A stretch of 11,684 nucleotides of DNA. Source: Sphingomonadaceae bacterium (GTDB lineage Bacteria > Pseudomonadota > Alphaproteobacteria > Sphingomonadales > Sphingomonadaceae). Of this stretch, positions 1-10,600 are shown in pieces. The notes below the pieces were generated by a model. That model saw only the letters and a list, made by a program, of their open reading frames with translations. It was not told the DNA's origin and searched no databases. How positions within the stretch are numbered: the stretch's first letter is position 1; every line of letters begins with the position of its first letter. The position numbers and the translations under genes are program-made. The stretch spans positions 1-11,684 of the forward strand of contig JACFNY010000038.1 of the NCBI GenBank assembly GCA_019454625.1, read 5' to 3'.

Positions 1-965
1 TGGGCGGCGGCCTGCGTTTCAGCGGCGACAGCGGCGAGGTCCGCCTGCGCGGCTGGGCGAGCCCGGACGGGGACCGCTACCGCGCCTTCACCGGGGAAGC
101 GACCAGGTGGCTCGGCCCGCACGGGCTACACGTGGACGGCCGCGCGAGCTTTTCGTGGAGCCGCCCGGTCGGCGCGCTTCTCGAGGCGATCCGTTATCGC
201 GGCGAGACGCTGAACGTCGATCTCGGCGTCACGCTGCCGATCCGCCGCAGCCGCGCGAGCAACATCGGCCTCACCATCGCCGGGCACGTCATCAATTCCG
301 ATGCGACCGTTCTTCGCACCGCATTCACGCGGGACCGGATTCGCACGGCGAGCGTCGATCTCGATCTCGACTGGGCCGACACGGGCGGCGGCATCAACCT
401 TGTCAGGGCGGGCGCGATCAAGGGCTTCTCCGGGCTCGGCGCAACGGCGGACGACGACCCGCTGCGCACGCGGATGAACGGCTCCGCGTCCTTCCTCAAT
501 CTCACGCTCTACGCGCAGCGCTATCAGCCGGTCGCCGCGCTGGCGGGCGGCGATCTCGGCGTCATCGCCAAGGGCTCCGGCCAGTGGGCCGCGACCGATG
601 CGCTGCTGAGCGCGGCCGAATGCAGCTACGGCGGCGCGGGTTTCGGGCGCAGCTACGACAGCGGCACGGTGAGCGCCGATCATTGCCTGATGGGCGGGCT
701 GGAAGCGCGCTGGCGCCGCTCCGTGACGTCACCGGCGGGCAAGGTCGGCCTCGGCGTCCACGGTTTCGTCGACGGCGGCATCGGCTGGCAGAAGGGCCGG
801 CTCGATACCGGCGAGGCGCGCCGCCATTCCGCGTCCTCCGCGGGCGGCGGCGTCTCGTTCCGGATCGGGCCGCGCCTCACCGCGCTCGCGGAAGGTGCAC
901 GCGGCCTGTCCGGCCCCACCGACCGCAAATGGCGCGCCAACCTCTCGATCTCCCTCTCGCTATGA
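1..965 (+). CDS. TpsB-type two-partner secretion transporter (ShlB/FhaC/HecB family), C-terminal part
   Basis: The reading frame is open from position 3 to the TGA at 963-965, about 320 residues, and continues upstream of the window, so the start and the POTRA domains are missing. A GTG at 132 is internal, because coding continues in frame before it. The sequence alternates polar and hydrophobic residues as in outer-membrane beta-strands. Two signatures fit the ShlB barrel. One is a GGxGFGRSYDSG segment (about 630-662) followed by a G-x-LEAR strand, matching the family's GGxxxGRGYDxG...GDxGL..xxELR region with its conserved loop-6 arginine (codon 648-650). The other is the closing AEGARGL...DRKWR strand. 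Family role: a 16-stranded outer-membrane pore that secretes a TpsA partner recognised through its TPS domain. The partner is encoded two genes downstream. Oddities: GRGY reads GRSY, and the last residue is Leu rather than the usual aromatic. A classical autotransporter barrel is the alternative, less likely given the motifs and neighbours. Confidence 0.9.
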   Translation, partial: GGGLRFSGDSGEVRLRGWASPDGDRYRAFTGEATRWLGPHGLHVDGRASFSWSRPVGALLEAIRYRGETLNVDLGVTLPIRRSRASNIGLTIAGHVINSDATVLRTAFTRDRIRTASVDLDLDWADTGGGINLVRAGAIKGFSGLGATADDDPLRTRMNGSASFLNLTLYAQRYQPVAALAGGDLGVIAKGSGQWAATDALLSAAECSYGGAGFGRSYDSGTVSADHCLMGGLEARWRRSVTSPAGKVGLGVHGFVDGGIGWQKGRLDTGEARRHSASSAGGGVSFRIGPRLTALAEGARGLSGPTDRKWRANLSISLSL

Positions 966-973
966 CCCTGAGC

Positions 974-978
974 AAGGA
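974..978 (+). promoter_or_regulatory. Ribosome binding site (AAGGA) for the IalB-family gene
   Basis: AAGGA lies 7 bases before the ATG at 986. The in-frame ATG at 962, which overlaps the preceding TGA as ATGA, has only pyrimidine-rich sequence upstream and no Shine-Dalgarno match. This favours the start at 986, although the earlier start would add Lys and Arg to the signal peptide n-region. Confidence 0.55.
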
Positions 979-985
979 CCGCCCC

Positions 986-1501
986 ATGATCGCCGTGCCC
1001 GCTATCCTCCTCGCATTCACTGCCGCCGCGCCTGCGGCCGAAACGCCGAAGACGGATGTCCACGGCGACTGGGTCGTGCAATGCACGAAGCAGGCGGACG
1101 TGCCGCCGTGCGAGATCGCGCAGGCCGCGACGTCGAAGGGCACGGGCGAGCAGGTCATGCGCATCGCCTTCGCCTATCGCGGCAGCGGCGAGCGCTATGC
1201 CGTGCAGATCCGCCTGCCGCTCGGCGTCCGCCTGTCGCAGCAGCCGCTGCTGCGCCTCGACGGCAACGCCGATCTCGAGGGCTACGGCTACACGCGCTGC
1301 GACGCGGGCGGCTGCTACATCGAGCGCCTGCTCGGCACGCCGGAGATCACGCGCCTGCGCGCGGCGAAGACAGGCGTGCTCGCCGTCCTCGGCAGCGACG
1401 GCAAGCCGATGGTGCTGCCGCTCTCCTTCAACGGATTCGCCGAGGCGCTCGACGCCTCCGCACTCCAGAACACGGCGTGGGCGAAGGCCGCCAATCGCTG
1501 A
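986..1501 (+). CDS. Invasion-associated locus B (IalB) family secreted protein
   Basis: This is a 171-residue protein from the ATG at 986, or 179 residues from the ATG at 962, which overlaps the tpsB stop by 4 bases. The N-terminus is a hydrophobic signal sequence with an Ala-rich cleavage region around APAAE, so export to the periplasm or beyond is expected. The mature part starts with a GDWVVQC motif typical of the IalB family (first described in Bartonella). Four cysteines, at residues 33, 42, 105 and 110, form two close pairs (C..PPC and RCDAGGC) and probably make disulfides. The central LPLGVRLSQQPLLRLDG and C-terminal LPLSFNGFAEAL stretches also fit the family. The molecular function of IalB proteins is poorly defined; they are linked to host-cell invasion in Bartonella and are widespread in free-living alphaproteobacteria. 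Its place between transporter and exoprotein genes suggests an accessory role in this secretion system, which is inference. The family call is strong; start choice is uncertain because 986 has the ribosome binding site but lacks n-region positive charge. Confidence 0.9.
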   Translation: MIAVPAILLAFTAAAPAAETPKTDVHGDWVVQCTKQADVPPCEIAQAATSKGTGEQVMRIAFAYRGSGERYAVQIRLPLGVRLSQQPLLRLDGNADLEGYGYTRCDAGGCYIERLLGTPEITRLRAAKTGVLAVLGSDGKPMVLPLSFNGFAEALDASALQNTAWAKAANR

Positions 1502-1510
1502 GAGAACAAC

Positions 1511-1516
1511 AAGAGG
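1511..1516 (+). promoter_or_regulatory. Ribosome binding site (AAGAGG) for the TpsA exoprotein gene
   Basis: AAGAGG lies 8 bases before the ATG at 1525, inside the 23-base gap after the ialB-family stop. No promoter or terminator is visible in this gap, so the exoprotein gene is probably co-transcribed with the two genes before it. Confidence 0.6.
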
Positions 1517-1524
1517 CGTTCCCA

Positions 1525-1614
1525 ATGGTCCCGCGTTCCACCTTCGACAAGCGCCGCATCATCCTCGCCGGCACCAGCCTCGCGGCGCTCGCGCTTGCGG
1601 GCGCTGCGCACGCA
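1525..1614 (+). other. Signal peptide of the TpsA exoprotein
   Basis: Residues 1-30 have a basic n-region (D8-K-R-R11), a hydrophobic core of Ile, Leu and Ala, and an AHA cleavage site before G31. The RRIIL stretch resembles a twin-arginine motif, but Sec export is expected because TPS substrates must remain unfolded. The length is ordinary and lacks the long extension of some TpsA signal peptides. Confidence 0.85.
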
Positions 1615-4600
1615 GGGCCGAGCGGCGGCACGGTAAGCGCCGGGAGCGCATCCATCGCGGGCGACGGCACCGGCCGCGTGACGGTGACGCAGACCAGCGA
1701 CCGCGCCATCCTCGACTGGACCGGCTTCTCGATCGGCACGGGCGAAAGCGCGCGGTTCATCCAGCCGGGCAGCACGTCGGTCGCCGTGAACCGCGTGACC
1801 GGCGCGGACCCCTCCTCCATCCTCGGCAGCCTCACCGCGAACGGCCGCGTCGTCCTCATCAACCGGAACGGCATCGCCTTCGGCAAGGACGCGACCGTCG
1901 ACGTCGGCGGTCTCGTCGCGACGACCGCGGACATCGACCGGCAGGCCTTCATGGCGACCGGATCGCTGAACTTCTCCGGCGGCAGCCTTCCCGGCGCGTC
2001 CCCCGGCGCGTCCATTGTCAACGAAGGCCGCATCACCGTGCGCGACGCCGGGCTCGCCGCGCTCGTCGCGCCGAGCGTCCGCAACAGCGGCACGATCGTC
2101 GCCAACCTCGGCCGCGTCGCGCTCGGCGCGGGCCCGGGGTTCACGGTCGATTTCTACGGCGACGGCCTCGTCTCCGTCGCGCCGGACGGCATCGTCGCCG
2201 CCACCGTCGGCGACGGCGGTGCGGCGCTCGTCGAGAACAGCGGCGTCATCGCGGCGAGCGGCGGCAAGGTGCTGCTGAGCGCGGCGGCGGCGCGCGACGT
2301 CGTCAACGCCTCGGTGAACGTGTCGGGCGTCGTGCGCGCCGACGGCATCAACCGCGAGGGCGGCAGCATCGTGCTCTCGGGATCGGGCAGCGTCACGGCC
2401 ACGGGCACGCTTTCGGCGGACAGCGCGGAGGCCGAGGGCGGGCGCATCGACATTTCCGGGCGCGCCGTGGCGCTCGGCGGCCGCGTGAGCGCGAGCGGGC
2501 GGGACGGCGGCACGGTCAGCGTCGCCGCCGAAGGCGCGCTGTCGCTCGCGGAAACCGTCACGGCGACGGGCGCCCTCGGCAGCGGCGGCGGCATCGCCTA
2601 CAGCGCGGGCCGCATCGTCGAGACGTCGACGAGCCGCAGCGACGCCTCCGGCCTCATCGACGGCGGCACGATCCGCAGCCTCGCGGACGGCGGCATCGTC
2701 AGCTCCGGCCATTATGCCGCCGCGGGCCGCTTCGGGCGCGGCGGGCGCATCGACATGACCGGCGCCGACGTGTCCCTCTTGTCGGCGACGTTCGACGCGC
2801 GCGGCCGTCAGGCGGGCGGCCTCGTCCGCATCGGCGGCGCCTTCCAGGGCGGCAAGACGCCGGACCCGTCGAAGCCCTACCACCAGAGCTTCCTCGGCCG
2901 CTGGGGCGCGCTGTCCGGCCTTGCGAAAGCGGACAGCGTCTTCGTCAGCAGCGGCAGCCGGATCGACGTGTCCGCCTCCGGCGGCGCGGGCGGCACGGCG
3001 GTGATCTGGTCGGAGGACCGCACCACCTTCCTCGGCGCCATCGACGCGCGCGGCGCGGCGGGCGGCACGACCGGCGGCGCGGCGGAAATCTCCTCGGCGG
3101 GCGACCTCCGGCAGGCGAGCCTGATGGACGTGCATGTCGGCGGCGGCCACCTGCTGCTCGACCCCAAGAACATCGTGATCGGCAACACGGGCGACGTCAG
3201 CGGCTGGTCCTATCAGGGCGTCATCGGCGCGGGCTATTTCGGCACGGGCAGCGCCGGCGTCGGCCTCGACGCCGTGGACGTCTTCGGCAGTTCGGTCGCG
3301 CTCAACGCCGCCAGCGACCGGATGGCGGTCGGCGCGGTCGGCGACGACGGTGCTGGCGGCATTTCGACGGACAATTACGGCGCCGTCTACCTGTTCAGCT
3401 TCACGGACGGCGATTTTTCCGGCGGCACGCTGGAGGGCATCATCGGCAAAGGCTATGCCGGCGGTAAGAACAGGGACATCGACCGGCTGGAAACCAGCGA
3501 CCAGTTCGGCAGATCGGTTTCGTTCAACGCAGCGGGCAACCGTCTCGCCGTTGGCGCGTCCGGCGACGATGGAGATGGCGATCCCGGCACGACCGACGAT
3601 GCCGGCGCCGTCTACCTGTTCAGCTTCACCGATAATGATTTCTCGGGCGGCTCGCTTGGCGCTGTTATGGGGTCGGGCTATTCCGGCATCAGGGATGTGT
3701 CGATCGCGCTCGATGCGGGTGACGAGTTCGGAACCTCGGTTTCGTTCAACGCGGCGGGCGACCGGCTCGCCGTCGGTGCACCAAGGGACGACGGCCATGA
3801 CGCGAGCGGCGCCGACAATTACGGCAGCGTGCATCTCTTCACGTTCACGGACACCGACTTCTCGGACGGGACGCTGGCGGGCTCCATCGGCCTCGGATAC
3901 GAAACGGACATCGTGCTCGATACCGCCGACCTGTTCGGTTCGGCGATTTCGCTCAATGCCGCCGGCACCGCGCTCGCCGTCGGCACCTATGGGGACAACG
4001 GCGCAGCGAACAACACCAACAATCCCGGCGCGGTCCACCTGTTCACTTTCTCGGACACCGGCTTCGGCGGCGGCGTCCTTCAGGCCAGCATCGGCAAGGA
4101 CTATGCGGGCGGCAAGAATCGTTCGCTCGCGCTGGGGATAGGCGACTGGTTCGGCTATTCTGTGGCGCTGAACGCCGCCGGCGACCGGCTCGCCATCGGC
4201 GCGGTGGGCAACGACGGTATGGATGTGTCGCCCTCGGCCGGCAGCAGCCCGGGCGCGGTCTATCTCTACAGCTTCACCGACAGCCTGTTTTCGGGCGGCG
4301 TGCTGGAGGCCACGCTCGGCAGCGGCTACAATGACGGCAAGGACATAAGCCTGAGCCTGGGCGCAACCGACCAGTTCGGCACGAGCGTCGCGCTGAACGG
4401 CGCGGGAGATCGGCTGGCGGTCGGCGCGGTCGGCGATGCGGGCAGCGCCGGCGACAGCATCAACGCGGGCGCTGTCCACCTGTTCACCTTCGACGACACG
4501 GATTTTTCCGGCGGTGGACGGGTGGGCATTATCGGCAGCGGCTACACGGCGAACAAGAATCTCAACGTCCCGATAGGCGGCGGGACCGGCGCCGCGGACG

Positions 4601-7600
4601 GCTTCGGCGCCGCCGTCGCGCTGAACGCGGCCGCCGACAGGATGGCGGTCGGGGCATGGTACGACGACGGCTTCGGCGACAGCCTCGACGGCAGCGGCGC
4701 CGTCTACCTGTTCAGCTTCACGGACGGGAATTTCTCGGGCGGCGCGCTCGAAGGCGTCATCGGCCACGGCTACGGCGGCGGCAACAACGTCGATCTCACC
4801 GGGTCGCTGGAAGCACTGGACAATTTCGGGCACGCCGTCGCCCTGAACGCCGCGGGCGACCGTCTCGCCGTTGGCGCCGTGTTCGACGACGGCACCGATG
4901 TCGCCGCGTTGCAGGCCGACAACTACGGCGCCGTCTATCTGTTCACGTTCGACCCGGACTCGAAGTTCGAAAGCGGCGAGCATGTCGGAACGCTGGGCCG
5001 CGGCTACGCAGGCCCCGGAAGCTTCGACGTGGTGGAGGACGGTCAGAGTTTCGAGGGTCTCCAGAAGACCGAGTATTTCGGCGCCTCCCTGTCGTTCGAT
5101 GCGTCCGGCAACCGCCTCGCGGTCGGCGCCAGCAGGACACCGTATGACACCGTCACGGACTACCGGGGTGCCGTCTATCTGTTCAGCTTCACGGACGGCG
5201 ATTTCTCGAATCCGACGCCCGAAGGGATGATCGGCCACGGAACACCGGGGATCTCGCTTGACTTCAACGATCAGTTCGGCCGCGGCATTGCGCTGAGTGC
5301 CGCAGGCGACCGCCTCGCCGTGGGCGCGAACCTCGACGACGGATTCGACGGCGGCCAGACGAACGCCGGCGCGGTCTATCTGTTCACCTTCGACAGCACC
5401 GGCAATTTCCAGAACCCCGAGCACGCCATGACGATCGGGCGCGGCTATACCGGCGCGAAAGGCTTCGATGTCGGCACGAGCGTCCGGGCGGGAGACGTGC
5501 TCGGACATTCGCTGAGCTTCAACAACGACGGCACCCTGCTTGCGGTCGGCGCGCCGCAGCACGACGGCGCGGGCAACGATTCCGCCGATTCCGGCGCGGT
5601 CTATCTGTTCGACCTGTCGTCCGTCCTTGCCGCGGTCGATCTCCGCACGATCATCGGAAAGGGCTATTCGGGCCGCAACGTCCCGGCGGCGATCGAGGCC
5701 GGAGACCAGTTCGGTCACGCGGTCGCGCTGAGCGGAATCGGCGACCGGATGGCCGTCGGCGCGAAGGACGACGACGGCTTCGACAATCTGCCGCCCGCGG
5801 CCGGCAACGCGGGCGCGGTGCATCTGCTCGCGCTCGATTTCAGCAACGGCCTTGCTTACGGCGACGTCGCCGGCAGCCTCGTGAACGTCGCGGCGAGCGA
5901 CCTTGCCTTGCAGCTGTCGCTGGGCACGAACCTGACGCTCCAGGCCAACAACGACATCACGGTGAACACGGCCATCGCCGTCGATAACGAGTATGGCGAC
6001 GGCGGCGATCTGACGCTCCAGGCCGGGCGCAGCATCCTTCTCAACGCCGGCATCGCGACGGACGGCGGCGACCTGACGCTGATCGCCAACGACGACCTCG
6101 CCAGCGGCGTCGTCAATGCCCATCGCGACGCCGGAAACGCCGTCATCACGATGGGCGCGAGTTCCTCCATCAACGCAGGCGCCGGTTCGGTCGCCATCGA
6201 GATGCGCACCGGCGCCGGCAAGACCAACAGCGGCAGCGGCAGCATCACGCTGCGGGGCATCGCCGCGGGCGCGGTCGACGTCAGCAATGCGGGCGCGGCG
6301 GGCGACATCCTGCTGAACGGCAATGTCGCGACGACAGGCGCGCAGGACTACATGTCCGAGCGCGATATTCGCGTCGCATCGGCCACGACGATCTCGGTCT
6401 CCGGAGCGGAAACGCTGAACATGAACGCCGCCGGGCAAATCCAGATGCTCGGCACGGCGAGCCTGCAAAACCTCTCCACCGATCCGACCCCCTTCGACGC
6501 CATCGTTCTCAAGGCCAACCGCCGGACCACGCCCGACGCGCGGAACCTGCACGGGATCGACCTCGGCGCCGGATCGACCATCGTCACGGCGGCCGGGGGT
6601 GGCGGAAAGATTGACCTTTCGGGCCGCAGCGGCACGGGCGGCGGCTACGGCATCATGGTGAACGGTGCCACCATCCAGTCGCAAGGCACCGGAAGCGTGA
6701 CCTTGACGGGAGAGGCGATCGGCGACGTCGGCGCCACCAGCTCGGGCGTGATCGTATTGAGCGGCGGCTCGGTCCTGTCGGGGGACGGCGGCATCGTCAT
6801 CACCGCGCTCGCGACCGGCCTTGCCGACGTCCGGCCCGCGCTCTACCTGCTCGGCGCCGCGAACCCCGCCGTGGTCAAGGCGTCCGGCACGGGTTCCGTC
6901 ACGCTCAGCGGCACGCGCTCGAACGGCGACGGCGAAGGCATCTGGATCGGTGTCGGCAACAGCAAGGTGGAAACCGAATCCGGAGACATCACGCTCGTCG
7001 GCGTCGGGTCCGACAAGGCGGGCGGCGTGAAGACCGACGGCGTCCGGCTGGGCGGCACCGGTCAGGTCTTTTCCACCGCGGGCGGCGACGTCACGGTCAC
7101 GGCGACGAGCCGGGGCACGGTGGCGGATTTCACGACGCTGGCGACCGCCTCCCTCGGCAGCGCCGGCACCGGCAACATCACCATCAATGCCGACAGGGCC
7201 GCAATCGCCGGCACGTCCTTCATCACGGGCGGCGGCGTTCTCACGATACAGCCCCGCACCGATGGCCGGAGCATCGGCCTCGGCACGGGTGCCGCCGGCG
7301 ATCTTCAACTGGGCGCCGGTTCGCTCGGCAATCCTCTCGTGGACGGCTTTTCCGAAATCGTCATCGGCAATTCCACGGCGGGCACGATCAACGTGGCAAC
7401 CGCCCTCCTTGCCTTCAAGGATAATCTTCGGCTGGTCAGCGGCGCGAACCTGTTGTTCACCGGCACCAGCGCCGGTTCCCCGCTCGACGTCGGCAACAAT
7501 CGCCTGACGCTGGACATCGCCGGGACCACGACGCAGAGCGCCGGCCTCGGCGCCTACATCAAGGCGGGCAGCCTGCTGCTGACCGGCGCAGGCAGCACCT

Positions 7601-10600
7601 ACACGCTGACCCATATCGGCAACGACATCGGCACGCTCGCGGCCGGCGTCGGCACGGGCAGCGTGGCGCTCATCCACGGCGGCAGCGGCAGCCTCTCGGT
7701 CGGCAGCATCGGGGCGACCGACGGCATCACCGCGTCGAGCGTGCAGCTGGCGACCACGAACGCGGCCGCCGACCTCGTGCTCGGCGCGGACGTGACGACG
7801 TCGGGCGCGCAGACCTACACGTCGGCGCGCAACATCACGGTGGACGCCGTCGATCTCCTCGTCACCGGCAAGGCCACGCTCGGCATGACGGCAGCGGCGC
7901 AGATTACCGTGCTGGGCGGCACATTGGAAAACGCCTACACCGGCGACGCGGATTCGTTCGACGCCGTCGTGCTCGCCGCCAACGACGACGCGACACCGTT
8001 CAGTTCGGCCGGCAGCAACGCCGCGATCACGCTCAAAGACGGCGCACGGATCACCACCGCCTCGGGCGGCGGCGGCGCGATCCGGATGACCGGCAAGGCC
8101 GGCACGGGGCTTTCCGATGCCATCGGCATCAGGATCGCGGACAGCACGGTCGAATCGCCGGGCGCAGGCACGATCACCATAGCGGGCACCGGCGGCGCGG
8201 GCGCGACGGGCGGCGGCAAGTCCGGCGTCGTCATCGGCGGCACGACAGGCTCGCGCATCGAGAGCAGCCTCGGCGACATCACGATCACCGGCATCGCCGG
8301 CGCGGCGACCTCCGGCCTCGCCAACATCGGCGTCGACGTGGCCGAAAATTCCACGGTCGTCTCGACCGGAAACAGCCCGGACGCGGCCGGGATCATCGTC
8401 AGCGGCACGGGCGGCGGCAGCGGCGGCTCCACGCTCAACCACGGCGTGCGCCTCGCCGGCGCGCTCGCGCTTTCCAGCGACTCCGGCGCCATCACCGTGA
8501 CCGCGGCGGGCGGATCGCCCGTCTCCGGCAGCGACAACGACGGCCTCGTCCTTTCGGGCACGAGCGCGGTCATCCAGTCCGTCAGCGGCGAGATCGTGGT
8601 CGATGCCGCTGCCGGGACCGGCGGCAAGCACCTCGACAACCTCGCGGGCAGCGGCGCGGTGGCCTCCGCCGGGCGATGGATCATCTATCTCCCGGACCCG
8701 GACGACACCGTGTTCGGCGACCTCGCCAGCGGCAGCCTGCCGATCTGGGGGCAGACCGGCGGAACGCTCCCGCCGGCCTCCGTGGGGGCCGGAAACCGCT
8801 ACGTCTTCGCTTTCCAGCCGACGCTGACGGCGAGCACGGCCTTCAGCGACGACAAGGTCTACGGCGAGACGTTCACGTGGCCGACCCCGGTGCTCGGCAC
8901 GCACTACGATCTGGACGGTCTCGTCGACGCCTCGGATTACGGCGACGTGTGGACGCAGGAGACGCTGACAACCATCGGCCTCTCCGGCGCGCCCGTGCTG
9001 AGTTCGGCGGGCGCCGCCGCCGGCTCGAACGTCGCCGGCTCGCCCTACGACATCAGCCTCGCAAACGGTACGCTGGTCAATACCGCGGGCTACCAATTCG
9101 GCGCGTCGTCCTCGACCGGCACGCTGACCGTGACGCCCAAAACGCTCACGCTCACCGGCGTCACGGCTGCCGACAAGGACTACGACGGCGACACCGACGC
9201 CGACCTCTCGGGCGGCACACTCATCGGCATCGTCGGCAGCGAGGACGTGGAGTTCTCCGCCGGGAGCGGCAGCTTCGCCAGCAAGAACGTCGGCACGTGG
9301 ACGGTCACGGCGAGCGGCTATGCGCTGACCGGCGGCGACGCGGGCAACTACACGCTGACCCAGCCGACGGTCGCCGATGCGACGATCACGGCGAAGGCCC
9401 TCACGCTCACCGGCGTCACCGCTGCCGACAAGGCCTACGACGGCGACACCGACGCCGACCTCTCGGGCGGCACCCTCGTCGGCGTCGTCGGCAGCGACGA
9501 CGTCGACTTCTCCGCAGGCACCGGCAGCTTCGCCAGCAAGAACGTCGGCACGTGGACCATCACCGCCAGCGGCTACGTCCTCACCGGCGACGACGCCGGG
9601 AACTACACGCTGACACAGCCCACGGTCGCCGATGCGTCGATTTCTGCAAAGACGCTCACGCTCACCGGCGTCACAGCCTCCGGCAAGGACAACTATGAAG
9701 ATCACAATTCTGACCTCGAGGCAGCAGCAGTCGTCGGCGTGATCAGCGGCGACGATGTCGAATTCATTGCGGGTTCGGGACTCTTCGCCAGCAAGAACGC
9801 GGGAACGTGGAGCGTCACGGCCAGCGGCTATGCGCTCGGCGGCGGCGACGCCGGGAACTACACGCTGACCCAGCCCACGGTCGCCGATGCCACGATCACG
9901 GCGAAGGCCCTCACGCTCACCGGCGTCACTGCTTCCGGCAAGGACTACGACGGCGACGCCGACGCCGACCTTTCCGGCGGCACGCTCGTCGGCATCGTCG
10001 GCAGCGACGACGTGGAGTTCTCCGCCGGGACCGGTGCCTTCGCCAGCAAGAACGTCGGGACATGGACGGTCACGGCGAGCGGCTATGCGCTTACGGGTGA
10101 CGACGCCGGGAACTACACGCTGACCCAGCCAACGGTCGCCGACGCGACGATCACAGCGAAGATGCTCGCACTGACCGGCGTGACCGCGACCGACAAGGAC
10201 TACGACGGCGACGGCGACGCGAACCTTTCGGGCGGTACGCTCGCCGGTGTGATCGGGAGTGACGACGTGGGCTTTTCCGCGGGAACCGGCAGCTTCGCGA
10301 GCAAGAATGTCGGCACGTGGGCGGTCACCGCCAGCGGCTACACGCTGACCGGCGGCGACGCGGGCAACTACACGCTGACACAGCCCGCCGTCGCCGATGC
10401 GGCCATCACGGCGAAGGCCTTGACCCTGACAGGCGTTACGGCGTTGGACAGGGATTATGACGGCGGCGCCGACGCCGACCTTTCCGGCGGCACGCTCGCC
10501 GGTATCGTCAGCGGCGACGATGTCGGCTTCTCGTCCGGCAGCGGGAGCTTTGCGAGCCGCAACGTCGGCACGTGGAGCGTCACCGCCGCGGGGTACGCCC

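Larger units (their letters stand above)
5851..8676 (+). other. Second beta-helical segment of the TpsA exoprotein
   Basis: Residues about 1443-2384 resume FHA-like beta-helix. LGTNLTLQANNDITVNTAI, GGDLTLQAGRSILLNAGI and GGDLTLIAND follow each other as stacked coils near the start. Further on, a FSEIVIGNSTAG stretch (about 7350) and LLLTGAGSTYTLTHIGN-type sequence (about 7574-7624) are familiar from exoproteins of this kind. The segment contains two copies of one module (6304-6711 and 7771-8187). No catalytic motif is visible. Confidence 0.78.

Noticed and set aside
107..961. Extension of the IalB frame upstream to 107, giving a 464-residue protein.
   Set aside because: The extension runs through the transporter barrel in another frame, is Arg-rich and would put the signal peptide in the middle of the protein.
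1502..1524. Possible promoter or terminator between the IalB-family gene and the exoprotein gene.
   Set aside because: The 23-base gap holds only a ribosome binding site. There is no hairpin with a T run and no room for a -35/-10 pair.
1549..1572. Possible twin-arginine (Tat) signal in the exoprotein (KRRIIL).
   Set aside because: Tat exports folded proteins, whereas TpsB partners must be unfolded in the periplasm. The motif lacks the usual Ser/Thr before RR and the Phe after it, so an ordinary Sec signal is simpler.
1056..3467. An 803-codon open frame on the + strand overlapping the IalB gene and the exoprotein start.
   Set aside because: It is an out-of-frame reading of two genes with strong family signatures, and its product is an Arg-rich low-complexity string.
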